Positions 1-5,195 of a stretch of DNA of 5,195 bases are shown in pieces. This stretch comes from an uncultured Porphyromonadaceae bacterium (GTDB lineage Bacteria > Bacteroidota > Bacteroidia > Bacteroidales > CAMTPD01). A model generated the notes under the pieces. The model searched no databases. It was not told where the DNA came from and was given only the letters and a program-made list of their open reading frames with translations. Where the stretch lies: the NCBI GenBank assembly GCA_947074265.1, contig CAMTPD010000165.1, positions 1 to 5,195 of the forward strand, given 5' to 3'. The position numbers and the translations under genes are program-made. How positions within the stretch are numbered: position 1 is the stretch's first letter; each line of letters begins with the position of its first letter.

Positions 1-24
1 CCCTACACGACGCTCTTCCGATCT
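1..24. other. Illumina TruSeq adapter contamination (left end)
   Basis: The first 24 bases match the 3' part of the Illumina TruSeq Read 1/P5 adapter, ending in GCTCTTCCGATCT. They are the exact reverse complement of 5144-5167 at the other end. This is library sequence, not genomic DNA, so native sequence starts at about position 25. The adapter identity is from memory of the standard oligo; the mirror-image match between the two ends is read directly. Confidence 0.97.
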
Positions 25-32
25 AGTGAGAA

Positions 33-641
33 ATGGAAACAAACGACACGAAAGACTTTATTCTCAAGCAGACGTTTCTGCTACTGCTTACCAAAGGTTA
101 TGATGCCGTATCAATAACCGATATTCAGAAAGCAACCGCTATGTCGCGCGGATTGTTATATCATTACTTTGGCAACAAAGAAGAGTTGTTTTTGGCTGTT
201 GCCGATAAATACTTGGTAAACTTGCTTGAGTTAGATGAAGTAGCCGTAGCGGGTTTAAATATTCCGCAATTGATTGCGCACGTAGTTGATAAATATACCA
301 AAGCGATGCAAATTGCGTGGGGTGAATTTCATGGAACGTATAATATTTCAATTGCCAACTACGACTTTCTGATCTTTCGCTTTACGCAGCAATACAAGGC
401 ACTCAGCGACCGTTTTGCTTTGATGCGAGAAAAGGAAACCCAGATATGGGCTAATGCAATCGAGATATCCAAGCAGCAAGGAGCTATAAATGTGGAGACC
501 GAAGCGGCAAAGATGGCCGAATATTTTGTTTGTTTGCTCGATGGTGTTTGGCTTAATGCTGTAAACAAAGGAGATGCAGAACGTTTGATTAGCGACTTTG
601 AGTCGATGCTTTCAGGTTTTTATCTTTTACTAAAAAGGTAA
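33..641 (+). CDS. TetR/AcrR-family transcriptional regulator
   Basis: Predicted cytoplasmic one-component repressor of 202 residues, a normal length for TetR/AcrR proteins. Residues 8-55 have the family's N-terminal DNA-binding layout. Helix 1 is FILKQTFLLLLTKGYDAVSI, followed by the helix-turn-helix TDIQKATAMSRGLLYHYFGN and then KEELF, which corresponds to the usual 'alYhhFknKeeLf' signature. Residues 60-202 are a divergent, mostly helical region expected to bind ligand and dimerise; the ligand cannot be predicted. The start is well bounded: an in-frame TGA lies at 27-29, inside native sequence, so the gene is complete and ATG 33 is the first available start. No clear Shine-Dalgarno sequence precedes it. 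It is followed by its own terminator and then a MATE pump gene whose upstream region carries an 18-bp palindrome. The inferred role is local repression of that pump. The family call is firm; the target is inference. Confidence 0.93.
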   Translation: METNDTKDFILKQTFLLLLTKGYDAVSITDIQKATAMSRGLLYHYFGNKEELFLAVADKYLVNLLELDEVAVAGLNIPQLIAHVVDKYTKAMQIAWGEFHGTYNISIANYDFLIFRFTQQYKALSDRFALMREKETQIWANAIEISKQQGAINVETEAAKMAEYFVCLLDGVWLNAVNKGDAERLISDFESMLSGFYLLLKR

Positions 642-705
642 ACACAAGAGACGATCCGGGGGAGTTTGCTTCGACTGGCTGCGTTGCAAACCGTAATGAT
701 GTACG

Positions 706-732
706 GGCTCTATTTTCGATAGAGCCTTTTTT
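706..732 (+). terminator. Rho-independent terminator of the tetR-family gene
   Basis: An 8-bp perfect stem, GGCTCTAT (706-713) with ATAGAGCC (719-726), encloses a 5-nt loop and is followed directly by six T residues (727-732). It lies 64 bp after the regulator's stop codon and before the operator-like palindrome. The regulator and the pump are therefore probably separate transcription units. The other strand has no T tract after the stem, so termination should be one-directional. Confidence 0.85.
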
Positions 733-734
733 AG

Positions 735-770
735 GCTTATGAATTGAACAAATGTTCAATCGCGATAAGC
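735..770. repeat. Nested inverted repeat around the operator
   Basis: Outside the 18-bp palindrome, GCTTAT (735-740) is the reverse complement of ATAAGC (765-770). These outer arms sit 2 bp and 4 bp from the inner arms, so the whole element is a slightly asymmetric two-part palindrome of 14 paired bases per side. It could widen the protein-binding site or form a hairpin if transcribed. The pairing is read directly; function is unknown. Confidence 0.6.
743..760. promoter_or_regulatory. Probable TetR-family operator upstream of the MATE gene
   Basis: The sequence ATTGAACA-AA-TGTTCAAT is a perfect inverted repeat with 8-bp arms and a 2-bp spacer. Its size and symmetry fit a TetR-family dimer site, and a TGAACA/TGTTCA-like core is common in such operators. 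It lies 89 bp before the MATE start codon and about 100 bp after the adjacent regulator gene. It has no T tract, and the gene before it already has a terminator, so a terminator role is unlikely. Binding by the neighbouring regulator is inference from position and symmetry. Confidence 0.72.
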
Positions 771-774
771 ATTG
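743..774 (+). promoter_or_regulatory. Weak candidate promoter for the MATE gene, overlapping the operator
   Basis: ATTG (743-746), inside the operator, could act as the Bacteroidota -33 element. AAGCATTG (767-774) is a partial match to the -7 consensus TAnnTTTG, with four of six specified bases, and lies 20 nt downstream. That spacing fits the Bacteroidota pattern. Transcription would start near 781 and give a leader of roughly 68 nt. If correct, regulator binding would directly block the -33 region. The -7 match is poor, so this is a tentative placement. Confidence 0.28.
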
Positions 775-833
775 AGTGTGAATGGTATAAATAAGATGAA
801 GAAGGTCATAAGACAATGAAAACTATGATCAAT

Positions 834-840
834 GGAGGAG
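834..840 (+). promoter_or_regulatory. Strong Shine-Dalgarno site of the MATE gene
   Basis: GGAGGAG lies 8 nt before ATG 849 and is close to a perfect anti-16S complement at good spacing. It supports ATG 849 over the internal ATG at 864. It stands out because the other genes in the window have no comparable site and Bacteroidota generally make little use of Shine-Dalgarno pairing. Confidence 0.7.
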
Positions 841-848
841 AATGAATT

Positions 849-2273
849 ATGAATATACATAACATGCAATCAGCAACATCGAATGCTGATGAGAAACAAA
901 TAGAAGACAAGGTGCTCTCGCAAAGTGAGCACCAATTGGAACATGGAAAAATTGATAAACTGTTTCGTCGCTTTGCCATTCCCGGAGTGATCGGTTTGCT
1001 TTTTCTAGGTTTGCAAACGATTATCGACGGATTGGTCGTGGGTAACTTTTTGGGGGCAAACGCGCTGGCCAGTGTCAGCTTGGTGCTTCCTTGTTATAGC
1101 TTCTTTGCGGCCATCGCAGTGGTTATTGGTGTGGGCTGTCAAACGTTGGTGAGCATCAATATGGGTGAAAAGAATTATGAACGAGCCAAAGATGCAATGA
1201 CTACCGCATTTATTTCGCTGTTGGTCTTTTCTATTGTAGTTACGTTTTTTCTCACGCTATTTGGCAAAGACCTTGCACGGGCATTGGGAGCAAATGATGT
1301 GCTGCTGCCGTATGCCTGGGACTATATCAAGGGATTGTTTCCTTTCTTTCCTCTGATTGTGGGAATGTTTTTTAGCGATTATATGCTCAAGGCAACGGGG
1401 CATCCTACCTTTTCGATGCTGATTATGGGGGGCACTGTTCTTTTGAATATAATATTAGATATTCTTTTGGTGGTAGTGTGGCCCATGGGGATCTTTGGGG
1501 CCGGACTGGCTACGGGGATTGCTTTTTCGGTGGGAGCGCTTTGTTCGTTTTGCATTACGCTCAATCGAAGACGAAAGATTTCCATTCTTGCCGGACGCTT
1601 CGATCGCAAGCTTATCTGGCCAATGGCTTACAACGGTTCGTCGGAAGGTATGTCCGAACTTGCGGCCGGTATTAGTGTGATGCTCTTTAACATTGCATTG
1701 ATGAAGTATAGCGGTGAAACAGGCGTTGCGGCTTTTACGGTTATTAATTACATCTTCTTTGTAGGAACGACGGTGTTTTTGGGTATTTCCGACGGGATTA
1801 TTCCTATTGTAAGCTACAACTTGGGTGCCGGAAAATGGTTGCGCATCGTAGAGGTTGTCAAGTTGGCTGCGAAAACAAATGTAATCATAGGTATAATGCT
1901 CTTTACGATTCTATTTTTGTTTGGTGGCGAGATCATCGCTTTGTTCTTTCGTAGAGAAGGCAACGCCGCAGTGGTAGAGTTGGCCGAAAAAGGAGCATCC
2001 ATCTATGCCTTTGCATTTCTACTAAACGGACTAAATATTCTTACGGCTAGTTTCTTTACAGCATTGGCAAACGCGAAAGTTTCGATGATTATATCGATGT
2101 TGCGCGGATTGGTCTTTGTGGCACTTTGGATTACCGTGTTGCCTTCAATTGTAGGAATGGATGGTATTTGGGCAGCCGTACCTTTGGCCGAGGTATGTAC
2201 CTTTGTGGTTTCAATATTATTGTTGAGGCGGTTGTTTAAACGACCTTCAGCCATGAAAGTCAGCCATAAATAA
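849..2273 (+). CDS. MATE-family multidrug efflux transporter (MepA/DinF-like)
   Basis: Inner-membrane antiporter expected to export cationic drugs or metabolites in exchange for Na+ or H+. The 474-residue length is typical for MATE proteins. About twelve hydrophobic segments can be placed, roughly at 42-66, 72-98, 117-138, 152-178, 187-210, 212-237, 265-287, 293-320, 342-367, 378-405, 411-432 and 438-462. They form two six-helix halves. Family-like signatures include IIDGLVVGNFLGANALASVS at 58-77, with an acidic Asp60 in helix 1 where many MATE proteins keep a coupling carboxylate. Others are LLNIILDILLV (198-208), GIFGAGLATG (214-223) and, in the second half, GISDGIIPIVSYNLGAG (312-328). Residues 1-35 are a hydrophilic cytoplasmic tail, somewhat long for the family. 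ATG 849 is chosen because of the GGAGGAG site 8 nt upstream. The palindrome ahead of the gene and the adjacent TetR-type gene suggest ligand-induced expression. Family call is firm; substrate and coupling ion are unknown. Confidence 0.95.
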   Translation: MNIHNMQSATSNADEKQIEDKVLSQSEHQLEHGKIDKLFRRFAIPGVIGLLFLGLQTIIDGLVVGNFLGANALASVSLVLPCYSFFAAIAVVIGVGCQTLVSINMGEKNYERAKDAMTTAFISLLVFSIVVTFFLTLFGKDLARALGANDVLLPYAWDYIKGLFPFFPLIVGMFFSDYMLKATGHPTFSMLIMGGTVLLNIILDILLVVVWPMGIFGAGLATGIAFSVGALCSFCITLNRRRKISILAGRFDRKLIWPMAYNGSSEGMSELAAGISVMLFNIALMKYSGETGVAAFTVINYIFFVGTTVFLGISDGIIPIVSYNLGAGKWLRIVEVVKLAAKTNVIIGIMLFTILFLFGGEIIALFFRREGNAAVVELAEKGASIYAFAFLLNGLNILTASFFTALANAKVSMIISMLRGLVFVALWITVLPSIVGMDGIWAAVPLAEVCTFVVSILLLRRLFKRPSAMKVSHK

Positions 2274-2277
2274 GAAG

Positions 2278-2316
2278 AAAGCGCTTGTCGGAATTGATCC
2301 GGACAAGCGCTTTTTT
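2278..2316. terminator. Bidirectional intrinsic terminator between convergent genes
   Basis: AAAGCGCTTGTC (2278-2289) pairs with GACAAGCGCTTT (2302-2313). Three further inner pairs, GGA (2290-2292) with TCC (2298-2300), are separated by a single bulged G. On the + strand the GC-rich stem is followed by six T residues (2311-2316) and ends the MATE transcript just after its stop codon. On the - strand it is followed by an interrupted T run (TTTCTTCTT) and lies 17 bp beyond the stop of the convergent lipoprotein gene. It probably serves both genes. Confidence 0.88.
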
Positions 2317-2332
2317 CTTTAATCGAACAACC

Positions 2333-2788
2333 TTAAAATACGGTTGTTTGCTTCAATATGTAATGATCTGCCAAAGCACCTTCTATCACTTGCTTGTCTT
2401 GCGAAAGCATGCGCAAACGCCCTTCCTCAACTTTGAAGTATTTCTTTTCTTGCATAACGTTAAGTGTGAGAATGTTTCCTTGGATCTCGTATTTCCCTTG
2501 ATCGGTATAGATCCCGTCTTTCTCGTCGATGTATTCCGAGCGAAGCTTAAAGGTTTTGTCTTTGTTTAAAGTAAGCGTCATTTTGATGCCGGGGCCCGAT
2601 GCTGCCGGTATCGTACCTTCGTATACGCCGGCATAGTCTAACGAGTTTTCGGCAGTCTGTATATCTGTAGCTTGTGGCGTGGCGGTTTGTGTTTTGGTTG
2701 GGCTTGCCGATTTATCGGTCGCTTTGTATGTACAACTTACGCCGGCAATAAAGGCGAAAGCAATCAATGGTAAGTAAATTCGTTTCAT
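2333..2788 (-). CDS. NlpE N-terminal-domain lipoprotein
   Basis: Small envelope lipoprotein of 151 residues from ATG 2788. The start is chosen because MKRIYLPLIAFAFIAGVSC is a complete lipoprotein signal peptide: a basic start, a hydrophobic core and Cys19 as the lipidated residue. Residues 20-50 are a Thr/Ser/Ala/Gln-rich linker. Residues 51-150 form a beta-rich domain like the NlpE N-terminal domain, with AGVYEGTIPAASGPGIKMTLTL followed by DKTFKLRSEY, GKYEIQGNILTL, a KKYFKVEEGRLRML strand pair and a final DHYILKQ. In E. coli NlpE, an outer-membrane lipoprotein that signals to Cpx, the corresponding loop carries a CxxC pair. Here it reads PAASGPG, so that copper-type site is absent and a copper role should not be assumed. 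The -3 lipobox residue is Gly rather than Leu/Val/Ile. No acidic surface-export signal follows Cys19, so periplasmic orientation is likely. It lacks the C-terminal domain of E. coli NlpE. Function is unknown. Confidence 0.85.
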   Translation of the reverse strand: MKRIYLPLIAFAFIAGVSCTYKATDKSASPTKTQTATPQATDIQTAENSLDYAGVYEGTIPAASGPGIKMTLTLNKDKTFKLRSEYIDEKDGIYTDQGKYEIQGNILTLNVMQEKKYFKVEEGRLRMLSQDKQVIEGALADHYILKQTTVF

Positions 2789-2878
2789 AATACTCTTTTT
2801 TGATTTAAATAGATGATTTAGTATGGTTTTATAGTTACCCTTTCTGTCATTTTTTTGATAAAGATGGCGGGTATAGCA

Positions 2879-2909
2879 CAAAGATTAAAAAAGTTGTTTT
2901 TAAACACAA
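2879..2909 (-). promoter_or_regulatory. Weak candidate promoter for the NlpE-like gene
   Basis: On the - strand, AATCTTTG (2886-2879) differs by one base from the Bacteroidota -7 consensus TAnnTTTG. A TTG (2909-2907) stands 20 nt upstream as a possible -33 element. The leader would be roughly 85 nt. Position in the divergent spacer and the spacing fit, but both elements are short and the region is A/T-rich, so chance matches are likely. Confidence 0.3.
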
Positions 2910-2942
2910 GCTTTGACGACTTCTTATATGGGGTTCTCTTTT

Positions 2943-2950
2943 TATATTTG
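2943..2950 (+). promoter_or_regulatory. Candidate Bacteroidota -7 box for the GH97 gene
   Basis: TATATTTG is a perfect match to the Bacteroidota -7 consensus TAnnTTTG. It lies 47 nt before ATG 2998, which would give a leader of about 40 nt. That leader (2961-2997) is A/T/C-rich with a single G and repeated ACTAA units, so it should be unstructured, and it has no Shine-Dalgarno sequence. The nearest upstream TTTG (2912-2915) is 27 nt away, too far for the usual 19-21 nt spacing, so the -33 element is weak or absent. Confidence 0.5.
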
Positions 2951-2997
2951 TAAATATTTGCATTTCAATAAAACTAAACGTACTAACTAAACTACTA

Positions 2998-5019
2998 ATG
3001 ATACCTATGAAGGAAATATTATTCGCTCTTTCTCTAATGGGCGCTGTGTCGTGTACATCTGTATCTAAGCAGCACGTCACTTCTCCCGATAAGCAACTTA
3101 ATCTAAGTTTCGAAACTTCGCAAGATGGATTTCTATCCTATACATTAATAAATGGAACTGACACGGTATTGGCTCCTTCTCGCTTGGGCTTTGTTTTGCA
3201 AGGTGGCGACTCGATTTGTCGCGACTTACAAGTAGAGGATGTTGCTTTTTCTTCGTTCGATGAAGTTTGGCATCGTCAGTGGGGGGAAAATAAATCCGTT
3301 CGTAATCACTATAATCAAGCATTGGTTTCGGTAAAACATAAACCTACAAATCGCATGTATCGTGTCAACTTCCGTTTGTTCGATGATGGCGTTGCGTTGC
3401 GTTATGAGTTTCCCGATGCTTTTGCCAACGACTCTATTGTGATTATGGATGAGATCACAGAGTTTAAAGTAAGTGGTAATCCCGAAACATGGTGGAGTTA
3501 TGCCGATTTTAATACTTACGAGAAGTTGTTTATGAATAACAGACTCGATAGTGTTTCGTGGGCAGCTACTCCGATGTCGATGCGCAAGGATAATGGTACA
3601 CACTTGTTTATTCATGAGGCGGCTATTGTAAAGTATCCCGATATGACTATAAAGAACATGGGAGACGGCACCATGAAGTGCGAACTAACTCCTTGGAAAA
3701 ATGGGGTGAAGGCTTATGTGAAGGCTCCATTTCATACGCCGTGGCGTATGGTGGTGGTGTCGCCCGAGGCTAAGGGGCTTGTAGCATCTGCGATGATGGT
3801 AAACTTGAATGAGCCTTCGAAGTTTGCGCAATCGGAGTGGATCAAACCAATGACCTATATGGGTATTTGGTGGGAAATGCACTTGGGTAGTAAGCAGTGG
3901 AAAGAAGGAAAGATGCAAGCTGCTACCACCGAAGAGGCTAAGCGATACATCGACTTTGCTGCAGCGAATGATATTCCGGGCGTTGTGATTGAAGGCTGGA
4001 ATACCGGATGGGATAAGTGGGGAGAAGAAGATGCTTTCGATTATATTACTTCTGCCAAAGGATACGATCTGCGTGAGGTTGCAGCTTATGCTAAGCAAAA
4101 AGGTGTATGGTTGATTATGCACCACGAAACGGGTGCAGATATTCATGGATATGAAGCATTGGTCGATTCTGCTTTTGCTCTTTGTAAAGAGTTGGGTATT
4201 CATGCCGTAAAAACTGGTTATGCAGGTGGAGTGTCTACAGGCGAAAACCATCACGGTCAGCAGATGGTAGAACACTATCAGCACATTGTAGAAAAAGCTG
4301 CTCAATATGATATTATGCTCGACGTGCATGAGCCTAGTAAGGGTTCGGGCTTGGAGCGTACATGGCCCAACTTGATGACGCGCGAAGCTGTGCGTGGTAT
4401 GGAGTGGGAGGCTTGGAGTGTAGGGAATTCGCCTTCACATACTACAACAATTCCTTATACACGAGGTTTGGCTGGTCCTACAGATTATACTCCAGGTATA
4501 CTAGATGTATTGCTTCTAGGTAAGAAGAGTGAACGCACGCAATGGAACGATCAATTAAAAGATATTTCTCAAACGCGTGTGCACAGTACGCTTTGTCATC
4601 AACTCGCTTTGTTGGTTACGATTTATAGTCCGCTGCAAATGGCCTCCGATCTTCCCGAAAATTACGAAGGTCATCCGGCGTTTCAGTTTATCAAGGATTA
4701 TAATGCCGATTGTGATGAGTCTGTTGTTGTAAATGGCGAAATAGGAAAATACATAACCATTGCCCGTCGAGCGGGAGACAACTGGTTTGTTGGAGCTACA
4801 ACCAACGAGGAAAAACGCACTCTTGATATCACTTTCGACTTCTTGGCCGATGGCGAATATGTGGCAACTATTTATAAAGATGCCGAAGATGCAGATTGGG
4901 TTTCGAATCCGACTGCTTTCGAAGTGGTTCAAGAGAAGGTTACAAAAGCCTCGAAGTTGACACTGCCAATGGCTGCGGGTGGAGGTTTTGCTATTACGAT
5001 AAAGCCTGCAATTCAATAA
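2998..5019 (+). CDS. GH97 glycoside hydrolase lipoprotein, SusB-like inverting type
   Basis: Predicted envelope alpha-glucosidase that releases glucose from alpha-glucan oligosaccharides with inversion, like SusB of Bacteroides. The 673-residue protein has the GH97 order: an N-terminal beta-sandwich (about 25-285), a (beta/alpha)8 catalytic barrel (about 286-565, starting MTYMGIWWEMHLGS) and a C-terminal beta-sandwich (about 575-671). Catalytic-region motifs are MHHET (374-378), VHEPSKGSGLERTWPNL (443-459) and TREAVRGMEWEAW (461-473). Glu377, Glu445, Glu463 and Glu469 match SusB Glu439, Glu508, Glu526 and Glu532 (bases, calcium ligand and general acid, from memory) in order and nearly exact spacing. 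The nucleophile Asp of retaining GH97 enzymes is absent; the matching strand reads VKTGY (404-408). The signal peptide ends in GAVSC, giving lipidated Cys19, and no acidic surface-export motif follows, so a periplasmic location is likely. The start could also be ATG 3007, which leaves MKEILFALSLMGAVSC. It is divergent from the NlpE-like gene. Exact sugar linkage is not determined. Confidence 0.95.
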   Translation: MIPMKEILFALSLMGAVSCTSVSKQHVTSPDKQLNLSFETSQDGFLSYTLINGTDTVLAPSRLGFVLQGGDSICRDLQVEDVAFSSFDEVWHRQWGENKSVRNHYNQALVSVKHKPTNRMYRVNFRLFDDGVALRYEFPDAFANDSIVIMDEITEFKVSGNPETWWSYADFNTYEKLFMNNRLDSVSWAATPMSMRKDNGTHLFIHEAAIVKYPDMTIKNMGDGTMKCELTPWKNGVKAYVKAPFHTPWRMVVVSPEAKGLVASAMMVNLNEPSKFAQSEWIKPMTYMGIWWEMHLGSKQWKEGKMQAATTEEAKRYIDFAAANDIPGVVIEGWNTGWDKWGEEDAFDYITSAKGYDLREVAAYAKQKGVWLIMHHETGADIHGYEALVDSAFALCKELGIHAVKTGYAGGVSTGENHHGQQMVEHYQHIVEKAAQYDIMLDVHEPSKGSGLERTWPNLMTREAVRGMEWEAWSVGNSPSHTTTIPYTRGLAGPTDYTPGILDVLLLGKKSERTQWNDQLKDISQTRVHSTLCHQLALLVTIYSPLQMASDLPENYEGHPAFQFIKDYNADCDESVVVNGEIGKYITIARRAGDNWFVGATTNEEKRTLDITFDFLADGEYVATIYKDAEDADWVSNPTAFEVVQEKVTKASKLTLPMAAGGGFAITIKPAIQ

Positions 5020-5062
5020 AATATTTATGGGTTTAGTTTAAAATAAAAAGAGCTTTTCATGC

Positions 5063-5107
5063 AATTGTCCATCTAAATACGTCATTTTAGATGGACAATT
5101 ATTTTTT
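5063..5107 (+). terminator. Intrinsic terminator of the GH97 gene
   Basis: AATTGTCCATCTAAA (5063-5077) pairs perfectly over 15 bp with TTTAGATGGACAATT (5086-5100) around an 8-nt loop. A T-rich run with six consecutive T residues (5102-5107) follows. It begins 43 bp after the GH97 stop codon and indicates that the gene ends its transcription unit here. The other side of the stem has no comparable T tract for the - strand. Confidence 0.9.
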
Positions 5108-5143
5108 ATATACTTGTTGTTTAGAGATTTAGTGTGTGACGTA

Positions 5144-5195
5144 AGATCGGAAGAGCGTCGTGTAGGGAAAGAGTGTACGTCCTGGTGTATGTCTC
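5144..5195. other. Illumina TruSeq HT P5 adapter with i5 index (right end)
   Basis: Positions 5144-5176 are the reverse complement of the TruSeq Read 1 adapter, beginning AGATCGGAAGAGCGTCGTGT. The next 8 bases, ACGTCCTG (5177-5184), occupy the i5 index slot; their reverse complement CAGGACGT is, from memory, TruSeq HT index D507. The last 11 bases, GTGTATGTCTC (5185-5195), match the P5 segment GTGTAGATCTC with two mismatches. This is library sequence, and native DNA ends at about 5143. Confidence 0.97.

Noticed and set aside
743..760. Palindrome as a transcription terminator
   Set aside because: It is A/T-rich, has only a 2-nt loop and no T tract, and a good terminator already lies just upstream.
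2285..2569. 94-residue + strand frame starting in the terminator
   Set aside because: It starts inside the terminator stem and runs antisense to the NlpE-like gene, with no domain or start signal.
2333..2881. Longer 182-residue form of the NlpE-like protein starting at 2881
   Set aside because: The extra 31 residues are polar and would bury the lipoprotein signal peptide. Starting at 2788 puts a complete signal peptide at the N-terminus and leaves room for a promoter.
3685..4329. 214-residue open frame on the - strand
   Set aside because: It lies wholly opposite the GH97 catalytic barrel, has a low-complexity His/Ser/Phe-rich composition without a recognisable domain, and is a shadow of the real gene.
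4555..5016. 153-residue open frame on the - strand
   Set aside because: It is antisense to the conserved C-terminal part of the GH97 gene and has no family features.
2998..5019. Retaining alpha-galactosidase type of GH97 (BT1871-like)
   Set aside because: The strand that carries the nucleophile Asp in that subgroup reads VKTGY here, and both base glutamates of the inverting subgroup are present (Glu377 and Glu445).
25..5143. tRNA, rRNA, CRISPR array, insertion sequence or known riboswitch
   Set aside because: No repeat-spacer array, tRNA-like cloverleaf, transposase frame or recognisable aptamer core was seen. Non-coding gaps are short (about 60-210 bp) and are explained mainly by terminators and promoter regions.
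1..5167. Exact 24-bp terminal inverted repeats resembling transposon ends
   Set aside because: The sequences are Illumina adapter, and the right copy continues into an index and P5 sequence. No transposase lies between them.

Overview
The window is an assembled contig from a Bacteroidota bacterium, most likely a member of Bacteroidales. Its native part runs from about position 25 to 5143. Untrimmed Illumina adapter sequence flanks it at 1-24 and 5144-5195. The taxonomic call rests on a SusB-type GH97 glucosidase lipoprotein, an NlpE-like lipoprotein without the copper-site cysteines, a Bacteroidota-type -7 promoter box (TATATTTG) and an A/T-rich leader without a Shine-Dalgarno sequence. Genus cannot be fixed from the sequence.

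Left half (25-2316): a regulator-efflux pair on the + strand. A complete 202-aa TetR/AcrR-family regulator (33-641) is followed by its own intrinsic terminator (706-732). Next comes an 18-bp perfect inverted repeat, ATTGAACA-AA-TGTTCAAT (743-760), a textbook shape for a TetR-family operator. Downstream lies a 474-aa MATE-family multidrug/cation antiporter (849-2273) with an unusually strong GGAGGAG ribosome-binding site. The natural reading is that the regulator represses the pump from this operator and an inducing compound relieves repression. The pump has its own transcription unit because the terminator lies between the two genes. A hairpin at 2278-2316 ends the pump transcript and can also end the convergent gene on its right.

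Right half (2333-5107): two divergent genes for cell-envelope lipoproteins share a 209-bp spacer. On the - strand is a 151-aa NlpE N-terminal-domain lipoprotein (2333-2788). On the + strand is a 673-aa GH97 glycoside hydrolase lipoprotein (2998-5019) with the full set of glutamates of the inverting SusB-like alpha-glucosidase subgroup. A 15-bp stem terminator follows it (5063-5107). No SusC/SusD pair or other polysaccharide-utilisation gene is visible, so whether the GH97 belongs to such a locus is unknown.

No mobile element, CRISPR array, tRNA or rRNA was seen, and I do not see a novel multi-gene system. The points most worth a second look are the adapter contamination at both ends, the operator with its outer flanking repeat, and the unusual leader of the MATE gene.
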